Made by a program: the position numbers and the translations under genes. Of a stretch of 64,000 bases of DNA, positions 39,250 to 48,270 are shown one piece after another. The notes under the pieces were generated by a model, which worked only from the letters and a program-made list of their open reading frames with translations, did not search any database and had not been told where the DNA came from. Origin of the DNA: Variovorax beijingensis (GTDB taxonomy: Bacteria > Pseudomonadota > Gammaproteobacteria > Burkholderiales > Burkholderiaceae_C). Location of the stretch: positions 372,001 through 436,000 of the forward strand of contig NZ_VIVL01000004.1 of assembly GCF_007828835.1 (NCBI RefSeq), given 5' to 3'. Within the stretch, counting starts at the first letter, position 1, and the number at the start of each line of letters is the position of its first letter.

Positions 39250-40683
39250 TCAGCCGTGCTTGACGGCGACGGTCTTGAGCGTGGTGAAGCCGTAGAGCGC
39301 CTCGAAGCCCTTCTCGCGCCCGTAGCCCGACGACTTGACGCCGCCGAACGGCAGTTCCACGCCGCCGCCGGCGCCGTAATTGTTGATGAACACCTGGCCG
39401 CTGCGCACCCGCTTGGCCATGCGGAACTGGCGCGCACCGTCGGTCGTCCAGACACCGGCCACGAGGCCGAACTGCGTGGCGTTGGCGAGCGCCACCGCTT
39501 CGTCCTCGTCGGTGAACTGCATCGCGGCGAGCACCGGGCCGAACACCTCTTCCTGCGCCAGTCGGTGGTTCACCGGCACGTCGCGCAGCAGGGTGGGGGC
39601 CTGGTAGAAGCCGGTTTCGGGCGCCTCGTCGACCACGATGCCGTGGGCCACCATGGGGATTCCCGCCACCTGGGCATCGCTCAGGAAATCCCACACGCGC
39701 TGCTGCTGCGTCTGGCGGATCAGCGGGCCGACGTCCAGGTCCATGGCTGCGGGGCCGACGCGCAGGGCCTCGAAGGCACGGCCGAGGCGCTCGAGCAGCG
39801 GCTCGTAGATGCCGCGCTGGATCAGCACGCGCGAGCCTGCCGAACAGGTCTGGCCGGCGTTCTGCACGATGGCGTTGATGATCACCGGAATGGCCGCGTC
39901 GAGATCGGCGTCGGCAAAGATGATCTGCGGGCTCTTGCCGCCGAGCTCGAGCGTGACCGGGCAATGCCGCTCGGCCGCCACCTGCTGGATCAGCGTGCCG
40001 ATCTTCGGGCTGCCGGTGAAGCTGATGTGGTCGATGCCTTCGTGCCGCGCAAGCGCGTCACCCACTTCGTGGCCGTAGCCCGTCACGATGTTGAGCGCAC
40101 CGGCCGGAAAGCCGACCTCGGCCGCGAGCTGCGCCACGCGAATGAGGGAAAGGCAGGCATCTTCCGCCGGCTTCACCACGCACACGTTGCCGGCCGCCAG
40201 GGCGCCGCCCACGCTGCGCCCGAAGATCTGCATCGGGTAGTTCCACGGAATGATGTGGCCGGTGACGCCGTGCGGCTCGCGCCAGGTGAAGACGCTGTAG
40301 CCGTCCTGGTAGGGAATGGTTTCGCCGTGCAGCTTGTCGCAGGCGCCGGCATAGAACTCGAAATAGCGCACCAGCGCGAGCGCGTCGGCGCGGGCCTGCT
40401 TCACCGGCTTGCCGCAATCGCGCTGCTCGATGAGCGCGAGCTCGTCGACGTGCTCGGCGATCTTCTGCGAGAGCCTGTAGAGCAGGCGGCTGCGGTCGGC
40501 CGCGCTCACCTTGTGCCAGACGCCCTCGAAGCAGTCGCGCGCCGCGCGCACGGCGGAGTCGATGTCGGCGGCATTGCTGCGCTGGATTTCGTCGAAAGGC
40601 TGGCCGTCGGAAGGGTCGAGCACCTGCAGGGTGCGGCCGGAGGATGACGGGACGTCGGCGTTGGCGATGAAGTTGAGTTGCAT
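39250..40683 (-). CDS. NAD(P)-dependent aldehyde dehydrogenase
   Basis: This enzyme oxidises an aldehyde to the acid. The 477-aa protein has Asn148 in IIPWNYP, the general base Glu246 in LELGGKSP and the nucleophile Cys280 in NAGQTCSAG. The C-terminal GGGVELPFGGVKSSGYGREKG is typical. The closest groups are betaine-aldehyde or gamma-aminobutyraldehyde dehydrogenases; the substrate is not certain. It lies 100 bases upstream of moaA on the same strand, without a clear terminator between. Confidence 0.92.
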   Translation of the reverse strand: MQLNFIANADVPSSSGRTLQVLDPSDGQPFDEIQRSNAADIDSAVRAARDCFEGVWHKVSAADRSRLLYRLSQKIAEHVDELALIEQRDCGKPVKQARADALALVRYFEFYAGACDKLHGETIPYQDGYSVFTWREPHGVTGHIIPWNYPMQIFGRSVGGALAAGNVCVVKPAEDACLSLIRVAQLAAEVGFPAGALNIVTGYGHEVGDALARHEGIDHISFTGSPKIGTLIQQVAAERHCPVTLELGGKSPQIIFADADLDAAIPVIINAIVQNAGQTCSAGSRVLIQRGIYEPLLERLGRAFEALRVGPAAMDLDVGPLIRQTQQQRVWDFLSDAQVAGIPMVAHGIVVDEAPETGFYQAPTLLRDVPVNHRLAQEEVFGPVLAAMQFTDEDEAVALANATQFGLVAGVWTTDGARQFRMAKRVRSGQVFINNYGAGGGVELPFGGVKSSGYGREKGFEALYGFTTLKTVAVKHG

Positions 40684-40703
40684 GGGACGGGATTTTGCAC
40701 CCG

Positions 40704-41258
40704 CTACCTGGGTGTGCCCGGCCGGGGCAGCGCCCGGATCGCGTTGAGCATGCGCTCCACGTGCTTGTCCGGATTCAGGTTCTGGTAGTAGTACGCGACG
40801 GTGCCGTTCGGCGCGATCACGTAGGACAGGCGATTGGCAAAGTCGGGCCGGGTCTGCATCAGGGCGTCGAAGCCGTTGATCACGGATTTCGATTCGTCCG
40901 AGGCCACCGGAAAGCGGCTCTGGCAGGACTTGACCGAGAACTTCGAGAGCGTGTCGATGTCGTCGGCCGACACGCCGATGACGGTGGCGCCGAGCGCGGC
41001 GAACTGGTCGATGGCTTCGGCGAAGGCATGCGCTTCGATCGAACAATCGCTGGAGTCGGCCGCCGGAAAGAAGTACACCACCACCGGGCCCTTGGCCAGC
41101 GCCTCGGCCAGCGAATAGCGGAAAGTCTTGCCGCCCAGCGCGGCGTTGGCGGTGAACCTGGGCACCGGGTCGCCGATGTCCAGTGCGGCCCCGGCGGGGA
41201 ATGCCAGCCCGGCTGCGATCGACATCAGGGCGATGCGTGAGAGGATCGGTCTTGCCAT
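40704..41258 (-). CDS. Exported peroxiredoxin (AhpC/TSA, PrxQ-like)
   Basis: This is a predicted periplasmic peroxide reductase. The 184-aa protein has a signal peptide (cleavage near PAGAALD), unlike cytoplasmic PrxQ. The peroxidatic cysteine is Cys72 (DSSDCSIEAHAF), with candidate resolving Cys112 (VKSCQSRFP). The motif before Cys72 is AADSSDC rather than the usual DDTPGC. It lies 20 bases before the aldehyde dehydrogenase gene and may be co-transcribed with it. Confidence 0.85.
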   Translation of the reverse strand: MARPILSRIALMSIAAGLAFPAGAALDIGDPVPRFTANAALGGKTFRYSLAEALAKGPVVVYFFPAADSSDCSIEAHAFAEAIDQFAALGATVIGVSADDIDTLSKFSVKSCQSRFPVASDESKSVINGFDALMQTRPDFANRLSYVIAPNGTVAYYYQNLNPDKHVERMLNAIRALPRPGTPR

Positions 41259-41302
41259 GGTGTAACTCCGAGCAGGGGTGAAACGAATTCTAGGATGCCA
41301 TC

Positions 41303-42877
41303 ATGAACCTCTGGACCCCACTTCTGCGTATCTGTCTTGCCGGCGCCATGGCCGCGGCGCTGGCGGCGTGCGGCTCGCTGCCGCCGGCGCGCGAGCGGGC
41401 GGCGGTGAATGCCGCAGCGGCCGATCCGTCCACCACGCTGGCACGCATCGCGGCCGCCTCGACGCCGCCCGGCGAGCACTCGGGCTTCCGGCTGATGCCG
41501 CTCGGCGTGTATTCGCTCGACGCGCGCGTCCAGCTGGCGCAGCGCGCCCAGCGCTCGCTGGTGGTCCAGTACTACCAGTTCGAGAACGACGCCACCGGCC
41601 GCCTCTTGATGCGTGCGCTGCGCGAGGCGGCCGGGCGCGGGGTGCAGGTGCGGCTGCTGGTGGACGATCTCTATACCGTCAAGAGCCAGCAGCCGCTGCT
41701 CGCGCTTTCCGCCACGCCCAACATGGAGGTGCGGCTGTTCAATCCGTTCTGCTGCGGACGCAACGGTTTTCTCTCGCGCTTCGTGGCCTCGCCGCACGAG
41801 ATCGGGCGGCTCAACCACCGCATGCACAACAAGCTGTTCATCGCCGACGGCGTCATGGCGGTGGTGGGGGGGCGCAACATCGCCGACGAGTATTTCGTGC
41901 TGAGCGAGGCGCAGAACTTCATCGACATGGACGCGCTCGTCGTGGGCAAGGTGCTGCCGCAGCTCGAATCGATCTTCGATGCCTACTGGAACAGCGAGCA
42001 GGTCTGGCCCATTGCCGACATCGTGCGCGGCGAGGGCGGCCGCAAGCCCACGGTCGCCGACTTCGACGCCTGGATCGGCATGGCCGCGCCGCCGCCGAAG
42101 ATCGTGCTGCCGCCGTCCGACGTGCTGGGCTACGGGCCGATCGCGGAAGAGCTCGACGGCGGGCGCATGGGGCTGTTGTGGGGCGAGGCCCGCGCCATTG
42201 CCGATCCGCCCACCAAGCCCACCACGATGACCGAGGACGAAGCCATTGCCACCAGCGTGACGATGAAGGTCTGGACGCTGCTGATGGACGCCAAGTTCGA
42301 AGTCGACCTGACCTCCCCCTACCTGGTGCCGGGCGAACGCGGCATGGCGGCTTTCGAGGACCTGGCCAGGCGCAAGGTCAAGCTCACGCTGCTGACCAAT
42401 TCGCTGGCCGCCAACGACGAACCGCTGGTGCACACCGGCTATGCGCGCTACCGCGAGCGGCTGCTCAGGAGCGGCGCCGACCTGTACGAGCTGAGCCCGC
42501 AGCGCACCACCGCGGGCGAGCGCTTCGGCATGTTCGGCAAGTCGCTGGGGCGGCTGCACTCCAAGACCGCCGCCATCGACAAGACGCGCATCTTCATCGG
42601 CTCGATGAACCTCGATCCGCGCTCGGCGAGCCAGAACACCGAGATGGGCGTGGTGGTCGACAGCCCGCAGCTGGCGCGCGAGATGCTGCGCGTCATCAAC
42701 ATCAGCAAGCTGCAGAACTCGTACCGGCTGCGCATTGCCAAGGAGACCGGCACGCTGCAGTGGCTCACGACCGATGGCGAAAAGGAAGTCATCCTCACCT
42801 CGGAGCCGGAATCGAGCTTCTTCCAGCGGCTTCACAACCTGATCATTGCGCCCCTGGTTCCCGAAATGCTGTTGTAG
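41303..42877 (+). CDS. Phospholipase D-family lipoprotein (cardiolipin synthase C-like)
   Basis: This is a predicted phosphatidyltransferase or phospholipase D. The 524-aa protein has a lipobox with Cys23 (ALAACGS) and two HKD motifs: HNKLFIADGVMAVVGGRN (His175, Lys177, Asp182) and HSKTAAIDKTRIFIGSMN (His419, Lys421, Asp426). The arrangement resembles ClsC/YmdC. The lipoprotein anchor would place it on the periplasmic side of a membrane. It is the first gene of a row of lipid-related genes, with 9 bases to the next. Confidence 0.88.
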   Translation: MNLWTPLLRICLAGAMAAALAACGSLPPARERAAVNAAAADPSTTLARIAAASTPPGEHSGFRLMPLGVYSLDARVQLAQRAQRSLVVQYYQFENDATGRLLMRALREAAGRGVQVRLLVDDLYTVKSQQPLLALSATPNMEVRLFNPFCCGRNGFLSRFVASPHEIGRLNHRMHNKLFIADGVMAVVGGRNIADEYFVLSEAQNFIDMDALVVGKVLPQLESIFDAYWNSEQVWPIADIVRGEGGRKPTVADFDAWIGMAAPPPKIVLPPSDVLGYGPIAEELDGGRMGLLWGEARAIADPPTKPTTMTEDEAIATSVTMKVWTLLMDAKFEVDLTSPYLVPGERGMAAFEDLARRKVKLTLLTNSLAANDEPLVHTGYARYRERLLRSGADLYELSPQRTTAGERFGMFGKSLGRLHSKTAAIDKTRIFIGSMNLDPRSASQNTEMGVVVDSPQLAREMLRVINISKLQNSYRLRIAKETGTLQWLTTDGEKEVILTSEPESSFFQRLHNLIIAPLVPEMLL

Positions 42878-42886
42878 CCTCGGGGG

Positions 42887-43675
42887 ATGGCGCAAAGCTT
42901 CATTTCGTTGTCGGCCCTGCAGGTGATGTTCTGGGGGCTGATTTTTTTCGGCGGCATCTACCTGGGATTCGGCGCCTTCAACTGGCTTCTGACCCGGCGG
43001 GTGCTGCCCGCGCTCGGCATCGGGCGCGTGCTCGACCCGCGGCCGCTGCAGCCGGGGCAGTTGCGCCGCGAACTGGCGCAGTCGGGCGTGTCGGTGCTGG
43101 TGTTCGGGCTGGGCATGGTGTTTCCGTGGGGCCTGCTCCAGCTGGGCTGGGCGCGGCTCGATGCCGACGCCGGCTGGCGCCAGGTCGCCATCGAAATCCT
43201 GGCGCTCGCGATCTGGAACGACGTTCATTTCTGGTTCAACCATCGGCTGCTGCACACGCGCTGGCTGCGGCGCTTCCACGGGCCGCATCACCGCTCGGTC
43301 GTGACCACGCCGTGGGCCACCTACAGCTTCCATCCGATCGAGGCGGCCATGCTCGGCAACGTGATCCTGCTGCCGATGCTGCTGCATGACTTCAGCTTCT
43401 GGTCGCTCGCGTCGGTGCCGCTGTTCAGCCTGTTCTTCAACAGCGTCGGGCACTCGAACTACGACTTCTTTCCCCGGGCGCCGTACAGCCACTGGTTTGC
43501 CGCGAGCCGCCGGCACCATTTGCACCACGCCTGCCACAGCGGCAACTACGGCTTCCAGTTCACTTTCATGGACCGGTTGTTCGGCACGCGCATTGCCGCC
43601 GATGCGGCCGAGCCGCAGTTCCTGGCCTTCCGCGAGAAGCAGCAACGCCAACGGCAGCATGGCACGCCGGCTTGA
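42887..43675 (+). CDS. Sterol desaturase / fatty acid hydroxylase family protein
   Basis: This is a membrane diiron hydroxylase or desaturase. The 262-aa protein has about four hydrophobic segments and the histidine boxes HFWFNHRLLH, HGPHH and HHLHHACH. The family acts on sterols, fatty acids, ceramides or carotenoids, so the substrate is open. The next gene starts inside its 3' end (17-base overlap). Confidence 0.88.
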   Translation: MAQSFISLSALQVMFWGLIFFGGIYLGFGAFNWLLTRRVLPALGIGRVLDPRPLQPGQLRRELAQSGVSVLVFGLGMVFPWGLLQLGWARLDADAGWRQVAIEILALAIWNDVHFWFNHRLLHTRWLRRFHGPHHRSVVTTPWATYSFHPIEAAMLGNVILLPMLLHDFSFWSLASVPLFSLFFNSVGHSNYDFFPRAPYSHWFAASRRHHLHHACHSGNYGFQFTFMDRLFGTRIAADAAEPQFLAFREKQQRQRQHGTPA

Positions 43676-44615
43676 GGCGCCGCGCCGGCCGGCGCGCCTT
43701 CGCCATGGGCGCGACTGGCAGAGCCTGGCGTACCTGGTGGCACTTCCGGCGCTGGCGGCCTGGCAGTGGGTGCATGGCTTTGCCGTGCTGCTCTACGCGC
43801 CGATGCTGTTCCTGACGCTGGGCGTGGGTGTGATCCACCACAACCATGTGCACCTGCGCATGTGGCGCGGGCGGCGCATGAACCGGATCACCGACTTCTG
43901 GATCACGCTGTTGCAGGGTCACCCGACCTTCGTCTTCTGGCCGGCGCACGTGGCCAACCACCATCGCCATCGGCATGGGCCGCAGGACGTCGCGCGCACC
44001 TACCGCTTCGGCGGCGACACCAACCATCTGCGGGGCTACCTGCTGCATCCGTTCCAGGCCGTGTGGGTGCTGGTGCCGGTGTTCTTCGGCTGGCTCGGCC
44101 GGCTTCGCAGCTACCGGCCGGGACCCTGGCGCTACTGCATGGCGCAGTACGCCCTGTGGCTCGGCAGCTGGGGCGCGCTGTTGCTGCTCGACTGGCGCAA
44201 GGCCCTGCTGTTGGTGATCGTGCCCCAGCTCCACGGGCTGCATTGGCTGCTGGCGACCAACTATCTGCAGCATGCGCATGCCGACGGACGCCGGCTCGGG
44301 CCGGACGAGGAGGCGCGGCGCGATACCGCGGGTACCCGACTGAACTACGCGCGCAATTTCGAGGGGCTGGTGAACCCCTTGTTGTTCAACATCGGCCTGC
44401 ACACCGCACATCACGAGAACCCGCATGTCCACTGGTCCGAGCTCGCGCAACTGCACCGCACGCGCTACCGCGCGCAAGTCGACCCTGCGCTCAACGAGCA
44501 GGGGCTGGTGCCCTACATGGTTCGCGTGTTCGTGCTCGGAGCGCTGTGGCCGCGTTTTCGCAGCCGCTCGCTGATGCCGTCCGTGCCCGTGCCGCCCGAG
44601 TCTTCAACCCACTGA
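43659..44615 (+). CDS. Membrane fatty acid desaturase
   Basis: This is a predicted diiron acyl desaturase. From ATG 43659 it has 318 aa, with several hydrophobic segments and three His boxes: HHNHVH, HVANHHRHRH and HTAHHENPH. The start overlaps the preceding hydroxylase-like gene, and the KAS-fusion gene follows after three bases. The tight packing suggests the product works on the same lipid as its neighbours. Confidence 0.88.
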   Translation: MARRLEAPRRPARLRHGRDWQSLAYLVALPALAAWQWVHGFAVLLYAPMLFLTLGVGVIHHNHVHLRMWRGRRMNRITDFWITLLQGHPTFVFWPAHVANHHRHRHGPQDVARTYRFGGDTNHLRGYLLHPFQAVWVLVPVFFGWLGRLRSYRPGPWRYCMAQYALWLGSWGALLLLDWRKALLLVIVPQLHGLHWLLATNYLQHAHADGRRLGPDEEARRDTAGTRLNYARNFEGLVNPLLFNIGLHTAHHENPHVHWSELAQLHRTRYRAQVDPALNEQGLVPYMVRVFVLGALWPRFRSRSLMPSVPVPPESSTH

Positions 44616-44618
44616 ACC

Positions 44619-46562
44619 ATGCCCGTCCCATTCCAACGCGTGTACATCGAGAGCGCCGGCTACTTCATGCCCGGCGAGCCCATTCCCAACGAGCGCATGG
44701 ACGCCTACATCGCGCCGCTCAACCGGATGTCGGAGCGCATCAAGCGGCGCATCCTGGCCGAGAACGGCATCCTCACGCGGCACTATGCGATCGACGAGGA
44801 GGGCGTGACGCGCCACACCAATGCGCAGCTGGCGGCAGGCGCGATCCGCGACTGCCTGCAGCGCGGTGGTGCCGAGCTGTCGCGCGTGTCGCTGCTGGCC
44901 AGCGGCTCTTCGGGCGGCGACGCGCTGATGCCCGGCTTTGCCAACATGATCCAGGGCGAACTGGCGGCACCGCCCATGGAGACGCTGTCGGTACACGGCA
45001 TCTGCGCCGCGGGCGTGTCGGCCATTCAGTCGGCCGCGCAGGGCATCGAACTGGGGGCGCACCGCAGCGCGCTGGCGGTGGCCAGCGAAATGCCGTCGCG
45101 GCTTTTCAAGCGCTCGCGCTTTGCAGCGCGCGGCTACGAAACCGACTTCGATTCGCACTTCCTGCGCTGGATGCTCTCCGACGGTGCGGGCGCGCTGCTG
45201 CTGTCGGGCGGCACGCCCGCGCTGGCCGGCAACCCCGGGCTGCGCCTGCGGCTCAAGTGGGTGCACCAGCGCGCGTTCTCGGGGGACTATCCGGTCTGCA
45301 TGCAGCTGGGCCTGACCGAGGACCGCGCGCGCGGCCATCTCGACTTCGGCTCGTGGGCCGAAGCGGAGGCGGCGGGTGCCTTGTCGCTGCGGCAGGACAT
45401 CCGCCTGCTGCCGCACCTGTTCGACATCGGCATTCATGAATACGCAACGCTGGTGCAGGGCGGATGGCTCGATCCGAAGCGGATCGACCATTTCCTGTGC
45501 CACTACTCGTCGGAGAAATTCATCCCCGTGGTCGAGGACCTGATGGCCAAGGCCGACCTCGCCATTCCACGCGAGCGCTGGTGGAGCAACCTGGCCTGGC
45601 GTGGCAACACGGGGGCCGCGTCGATCCTGATCATGCTGTCGGAGTTCCTGCACACCAAGGCGCTGAAGCCCGGGGAACAGATCTTCTGCTACGTGCCGGA
45701 ATCGGGGCGTTTCATGGCCGCCTACATGCTGCTGGAGGTCGAGGCTGCCGAGGCGCCCGCCGGGGCGCTGGCCGGGCCGCGCACGACGGCCGGCGCGGCC
45801 GCGGACGACGAAGCCGCGATCGCGCCGCCTCACGATCCGGCCGCCGCGCCCGAAGGGCTCGGTGCACTGCTGACCGAACTGGCCGGCATCTGGCACGACT
45901 ACCGCTCGCGCGTCTGGCGCACGCCGCTGATCCGCCAGATCCGCGAGCGCCGCCTTGCCTTGCCCGACTACCTGAACTGGATGGAGCAGTGGGTCCCGCA
46001 GGTCCGCGAAGGCAGCCGCTGGATGCGCGAGGGCGCCGCGTCGCTGACCGGCCCGTACCAGGCGCTGGCCGCGCTGATCGACGTGCATGCGGGCGAGGAG
46101 CAGGACGACTTCAACATCCTCTTCAGCGACTACCGCAAGGCCGGCGGCACCGTGGCGCGGATCGACGATCTGCGCCGCAACCCCGGCGGGGAGGCGCTCA
46201 ACGCCTACCTGCACGGCCTGGCCGCCACGCGCAACCCGATCGGCCTGCTGGGCGCGATCTACATCATCGAGGGCACGGGCCAGCGCATCGTTCCCGCGCT
46301 GCTGCCGCTGATCAAGGCCGGCCTGAAGTTGCCGCCCGACGCCTTCCGCTTTCTCGAATACCACGGCCACAACGACGAGAACCACCTGAACCGCTGGCTC
46401 GCCGCGGTCGAGATGGTGATGGCCGTGGAAGGCTGCGAGGGCGCCGAAGGCCGGGGCCGGGCGGCCCGCCAGATCATCGATACGGCGCGCCACACAGCCG
46501 CGCTGTACCTGATGCAGTTTCAGCACATCACGGAGCGGATGCCACATGAGCCGAACGCCTGA
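44619..46562 (+). CDS. KAS III-like condensing enzyme fused to a heme-oxygenase-like (putative diiron) domain
   Basis: The 647-aa protein is a two-domain fusion. Residues 1-380 form a beta-ketoacyl-ACP synthase III-like thiolase fold with a Cys-His-Asn triad: Cys129 (HGICAAG), His295 (HFLCHYSS) and Asn330 (WRGNTGAAS). It is closest in style to StlD/DarB-type enzymes. An Ala/Pro-rich linker (about 380-420) leads to a helical domain with acidic/His clusters: His490 and Glu493-Glu494 (HAGEEQDDF), Glu551 (YIIEGTGQ), and Glu580, His584, Asp586 and His589 (EYHGHNDENH). These resemble heme-oxygenase-like diiron oxidases or redox enzymes. Its start is 3 bases after the desaturase stop. Confidence 0.8.
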   Translation: MPVPFQRVYIESAGYFMPGEPIPNERMDAYIAPLNRMSERIKRRILAENGILTRHYAIDEEGVTRHTNAQLAAGAIRDCLQRGGAELSRVSLLASGSSGGDALMPGFANMIQGELAAPPMETLSVHGICAAGVSAIQSAAQGIELGAHRSALAVASEMPSRLFKRSRFAARGYETDFDSHFLRWMLSDGAGALLLSGGTPALAGNPGLRLRLKWVHQRAFSGDYPVCMQLGLTEDRARGHLDFGSWAEAEAAGALSLRQDIRLLPHLFDIGIHEYATLVQGGWLDPKRIDHFLCHYSSEKFIPVVEDLMAKADLAIPRERWWSNLAWRGNTGAASILIMLSEFLHTKALKPGEQIFCYVPESGRFMAAYMLLEVEAAEAPAGALAGPRTTAGAAADDEAAIAPPHDPAAAPEGLGALLTELAGIWHDYRSRVWRTPLIRQIRERRLALPDYLNWMEQWVPQVREGSRWMREGAASLTGPYQALAALIDVHAGEEQDDFNILFSDYRKAGGTVARIDDLRRNPGGEALNAYLHGLAATRNPIGLLGAIYIIEGTGQRIVPALLPLIKAGLKLPPDAFRFLEYHGHNDENHLNRWLAAVEMVMAVEGCEGAEGRGRAARQIIDTARHTAALYLMQFQHITERMPHEPNA

Positions 46563-47445
46563 TTTTCTTGCCCGGGGGCACGACGAGCGCGATCCCAGTC
46601 CCTGGCTCGCCCTCTACCTGGACCAGAGCACGCCGCTGCCCGACGAGGTCAAGGCAGCGTGGCTGGTCGACTCGAGCTCGGGCTCGCGCCAGTACCTGCT
46701 GCCGTTCCTGCGCCCGGTCGCGCGGCTCACGATCATCCTGATCCAGGTGGTGAAGGTGTTCGTGCCGCGCAACTGGTCGCATTCGAAGCTGCTGCACCGG
46801 CTGCTGGCCTGGGGGCTGAAGCGCTTCGTCTCGCCGGAAGCGAACTGGCTGATCCTGCGGCATTTCCACCTCGGCTCGCAGGTGCTGGGCTTCATCGGCC
46901 GCAATTCGCCGGCGCCCGTGGGCACGTCGCCGCTGGAGCCGGCCGACATCGATGCGCTCAAGGACGAGACCTTCCTGAAGCACGACCTGAATCTCTTCAA
47001 TTTCGTGATCCGGCTGAACCAGGCGCTGCGCGACAAGGGGCTGGTGCTGGGCAAGGCGCCCCAGGTCGATTTTTCGATGATCAAGGATCCGGGCCTGCGG
47101 CTTTCGGACATGCCGCGCGGCAGGCTCAATTTCCTCGACCTGCAGAGCGCCATCGAGCTTTTCACGCCGCTGTACCAGCTGATGCTGACCGACAACGATT
47201 TCTGGCGCGCCGCCAATTCGCTGCAACTGGATGAAACCATCGGCATCTACGCGGCCACCTTGCTGGGCGCCCCCGAGCACCTCATCCTGGTGAACAACAA
47301 GCATCCGCTGGTGCCGCTTTCGACCCTGCGGGCCGGGCACCGGCTGGTCATTCACGGGCTGTCGACGGAGATGCTGCACAGCCTGCTGCGGCGCATGCAG
47401 GCTGCGCACGGGGCAACCCCCATGCCAGAGCAGCCACTTGCATAA
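46546..47445 (+). CDS. Uncharacterised 299-aa protein of the lipid cluster
   Basis: The start lies inside the 3' end of the KAS-fusion gene (17-base overlap), so the two are co-translated. The protein has one amphipathic or hydrophobic segment (PVARLTIILIQVVKVFVP, about residues 57-74), basic and aromatic residues after it, and no cysteine cluster or catalytic motif I know. It is probably a cytoplasmic or membrane-associated partner of the fusion enzyme. Confidence 0.75.
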   Translation: MSRTPDFLARGHDERDPSPWLALYLDQSTPLPDEVKAAWLVDSSSGSRQYLLPFLRPVARLTIILIQVVKVFVPRNWSHSKLLHRLLAWGLKRFVSPEANWLILRHFHLGSQVLGFIGRNSPAPVGTSPLEPADIDALKDETFLKHDLNLFNFVIRLNQALRDKGLVLGKAPQVDFSMIKDPGLRLSDMPRGRLNFLDLQSAIELFTPLYQLMLTDNDFWRAANSLQLDETIGIYAATLLGAPEHLILVNNKHPLVPLSTLRAGHRLVIHGLSTEMLHSLLRRMQAAHGATPMPEQPLA

Positions 47446-47462
47446 GCGTATGCTGCCCCCAG

Positions 47463-47831
47463 ATGCAATCCATGAACACGACCCATAATCCGTCTCCCAA
47501 GACCGATCTGGCAGTGACCCACGTGCTGGCTCAACTGCTTGAGCGGCTTGAGCACAGTGCCGTCCCCGTAGGCGCCGAGCAATACCGCTCGGTGGTAGAA
47601 CACTTGGTGCACGAATTCAACGACGTCGAACCGGGCGCCGACCTCGGCCGTCTGCTCGACGCCTATCCTGCTGCCGCCGAGGTCTACGAAAACCTCAATT
47701 ACCAACATGCCGGCCTCTGCCGCTCGGCGCTCGACACGGCGCTTGCAGCCGAAGTCAGCGCGAGAGAAGCCATTGCACGCGCCATGCGCAACACTGAACC
47801 GAAAAAGGACAAAGCCGATGGCCAAAGCTGA
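47463..47831 (+). CDS. Hypothetical protein, 122 aa
   Basis: This is a short, mostly helical acidic protein with a basic C-terminus (PKKDKADGQ). There is no signal peptide or recognised motif. ATG 47463 is used; ATG 47472 is equally possible. It overlaps the next gene by 14 bases, which supports both being real. Confidence 0.6.
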   Translation: MQSMNTTHNPSPKTDLAVTHVLAQLLERLEHSAVPVGAEQYRSVVEHLVHEFNDVEPGADLGRLLDAYPAAAEVYENLNYQHAGLCRSALDTALAAEVSAREAIARAMRNTEPKKDKADGQS

Positions 47832-48048
47832 GGTCAAGACCGCCGTCGTGGCCGATGGCCTGCGTTACAAATCGAAGGCGCCGGGCTCTCCGTTCCGCGC
47901 TTCGGCGTCGTTCAGCGGGGCGACCATGTCCTGCTTCATGTGCGGAAAGCACCGTGTGCGGTCGCAATTGCGCACCCGCCAGGTGCTGGGCAAGTCGCAA
48001 ACCGTTTGCGCACCCTCGTGCAAGGCGCTCGACGAATCCCTTGAATAA
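47818..48048 (+). CDS. Small protein with a four-Cys zinc-ribbon-like pattern
   Basis: This 76-aa protein has CFMC and a later CAPSC, separated by about 20 basic residues (GKHRVRSQLRTRQVLG), a pattern that could bind zinc and nucleic acid. It overlaps the upstream small gene. A GC-rich hairpin (CCGGCC/GGCCGG, 48059-48076) follows the stop but lacks a T run. Function is unknown. Confidence 0.6.
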   Translation: MAKAEVKTAVVADGLRYKSKAPGSPFRASASFSGATMSCFMCGKHRVRSQLRTRQVLGKSQTVCAPSCKALDESLE

Positions 48049-48161
48049 ACCGGATTCGCCGGCCTAGCAGGGCCGGGCGACGCCTTGGCGACATGCCCGA
48101 GCGCGCGCATTGCAGATTTTCTTTCCAAATCCCCTGCAATCGATATACAGTTGGACACAAT

Positions 48162-48180
48162 TGATGCATTTATTGCATCA
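48162..48180. promoter_or_regulatory. Inverted repeat in an AT-rich promoter region
   Basis: TGATGCA-TTTAT-TGCATCA is a perfect 7-base inverted repeat in the 222-base gap before 48271. The gap is clearly AT-richer than the genes around it. It could be an operator; no regulator can be named. Confidence 0.4.
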
Positions 48181-48270
48181 GTCAAAAGTTCTAATTTGTA
48201 GTCGATGGCAAATGATTTTGTGTATATGCAATAACGCCCGAGGCCGGGCGATTTGCGGAAGGAATCTGCA

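Noticed and set aside
48057..48078. Terminator after the small zinc-ribbon gene
   Set aside because: The GC-rich stem has no T run, so I did not call it a terminator.
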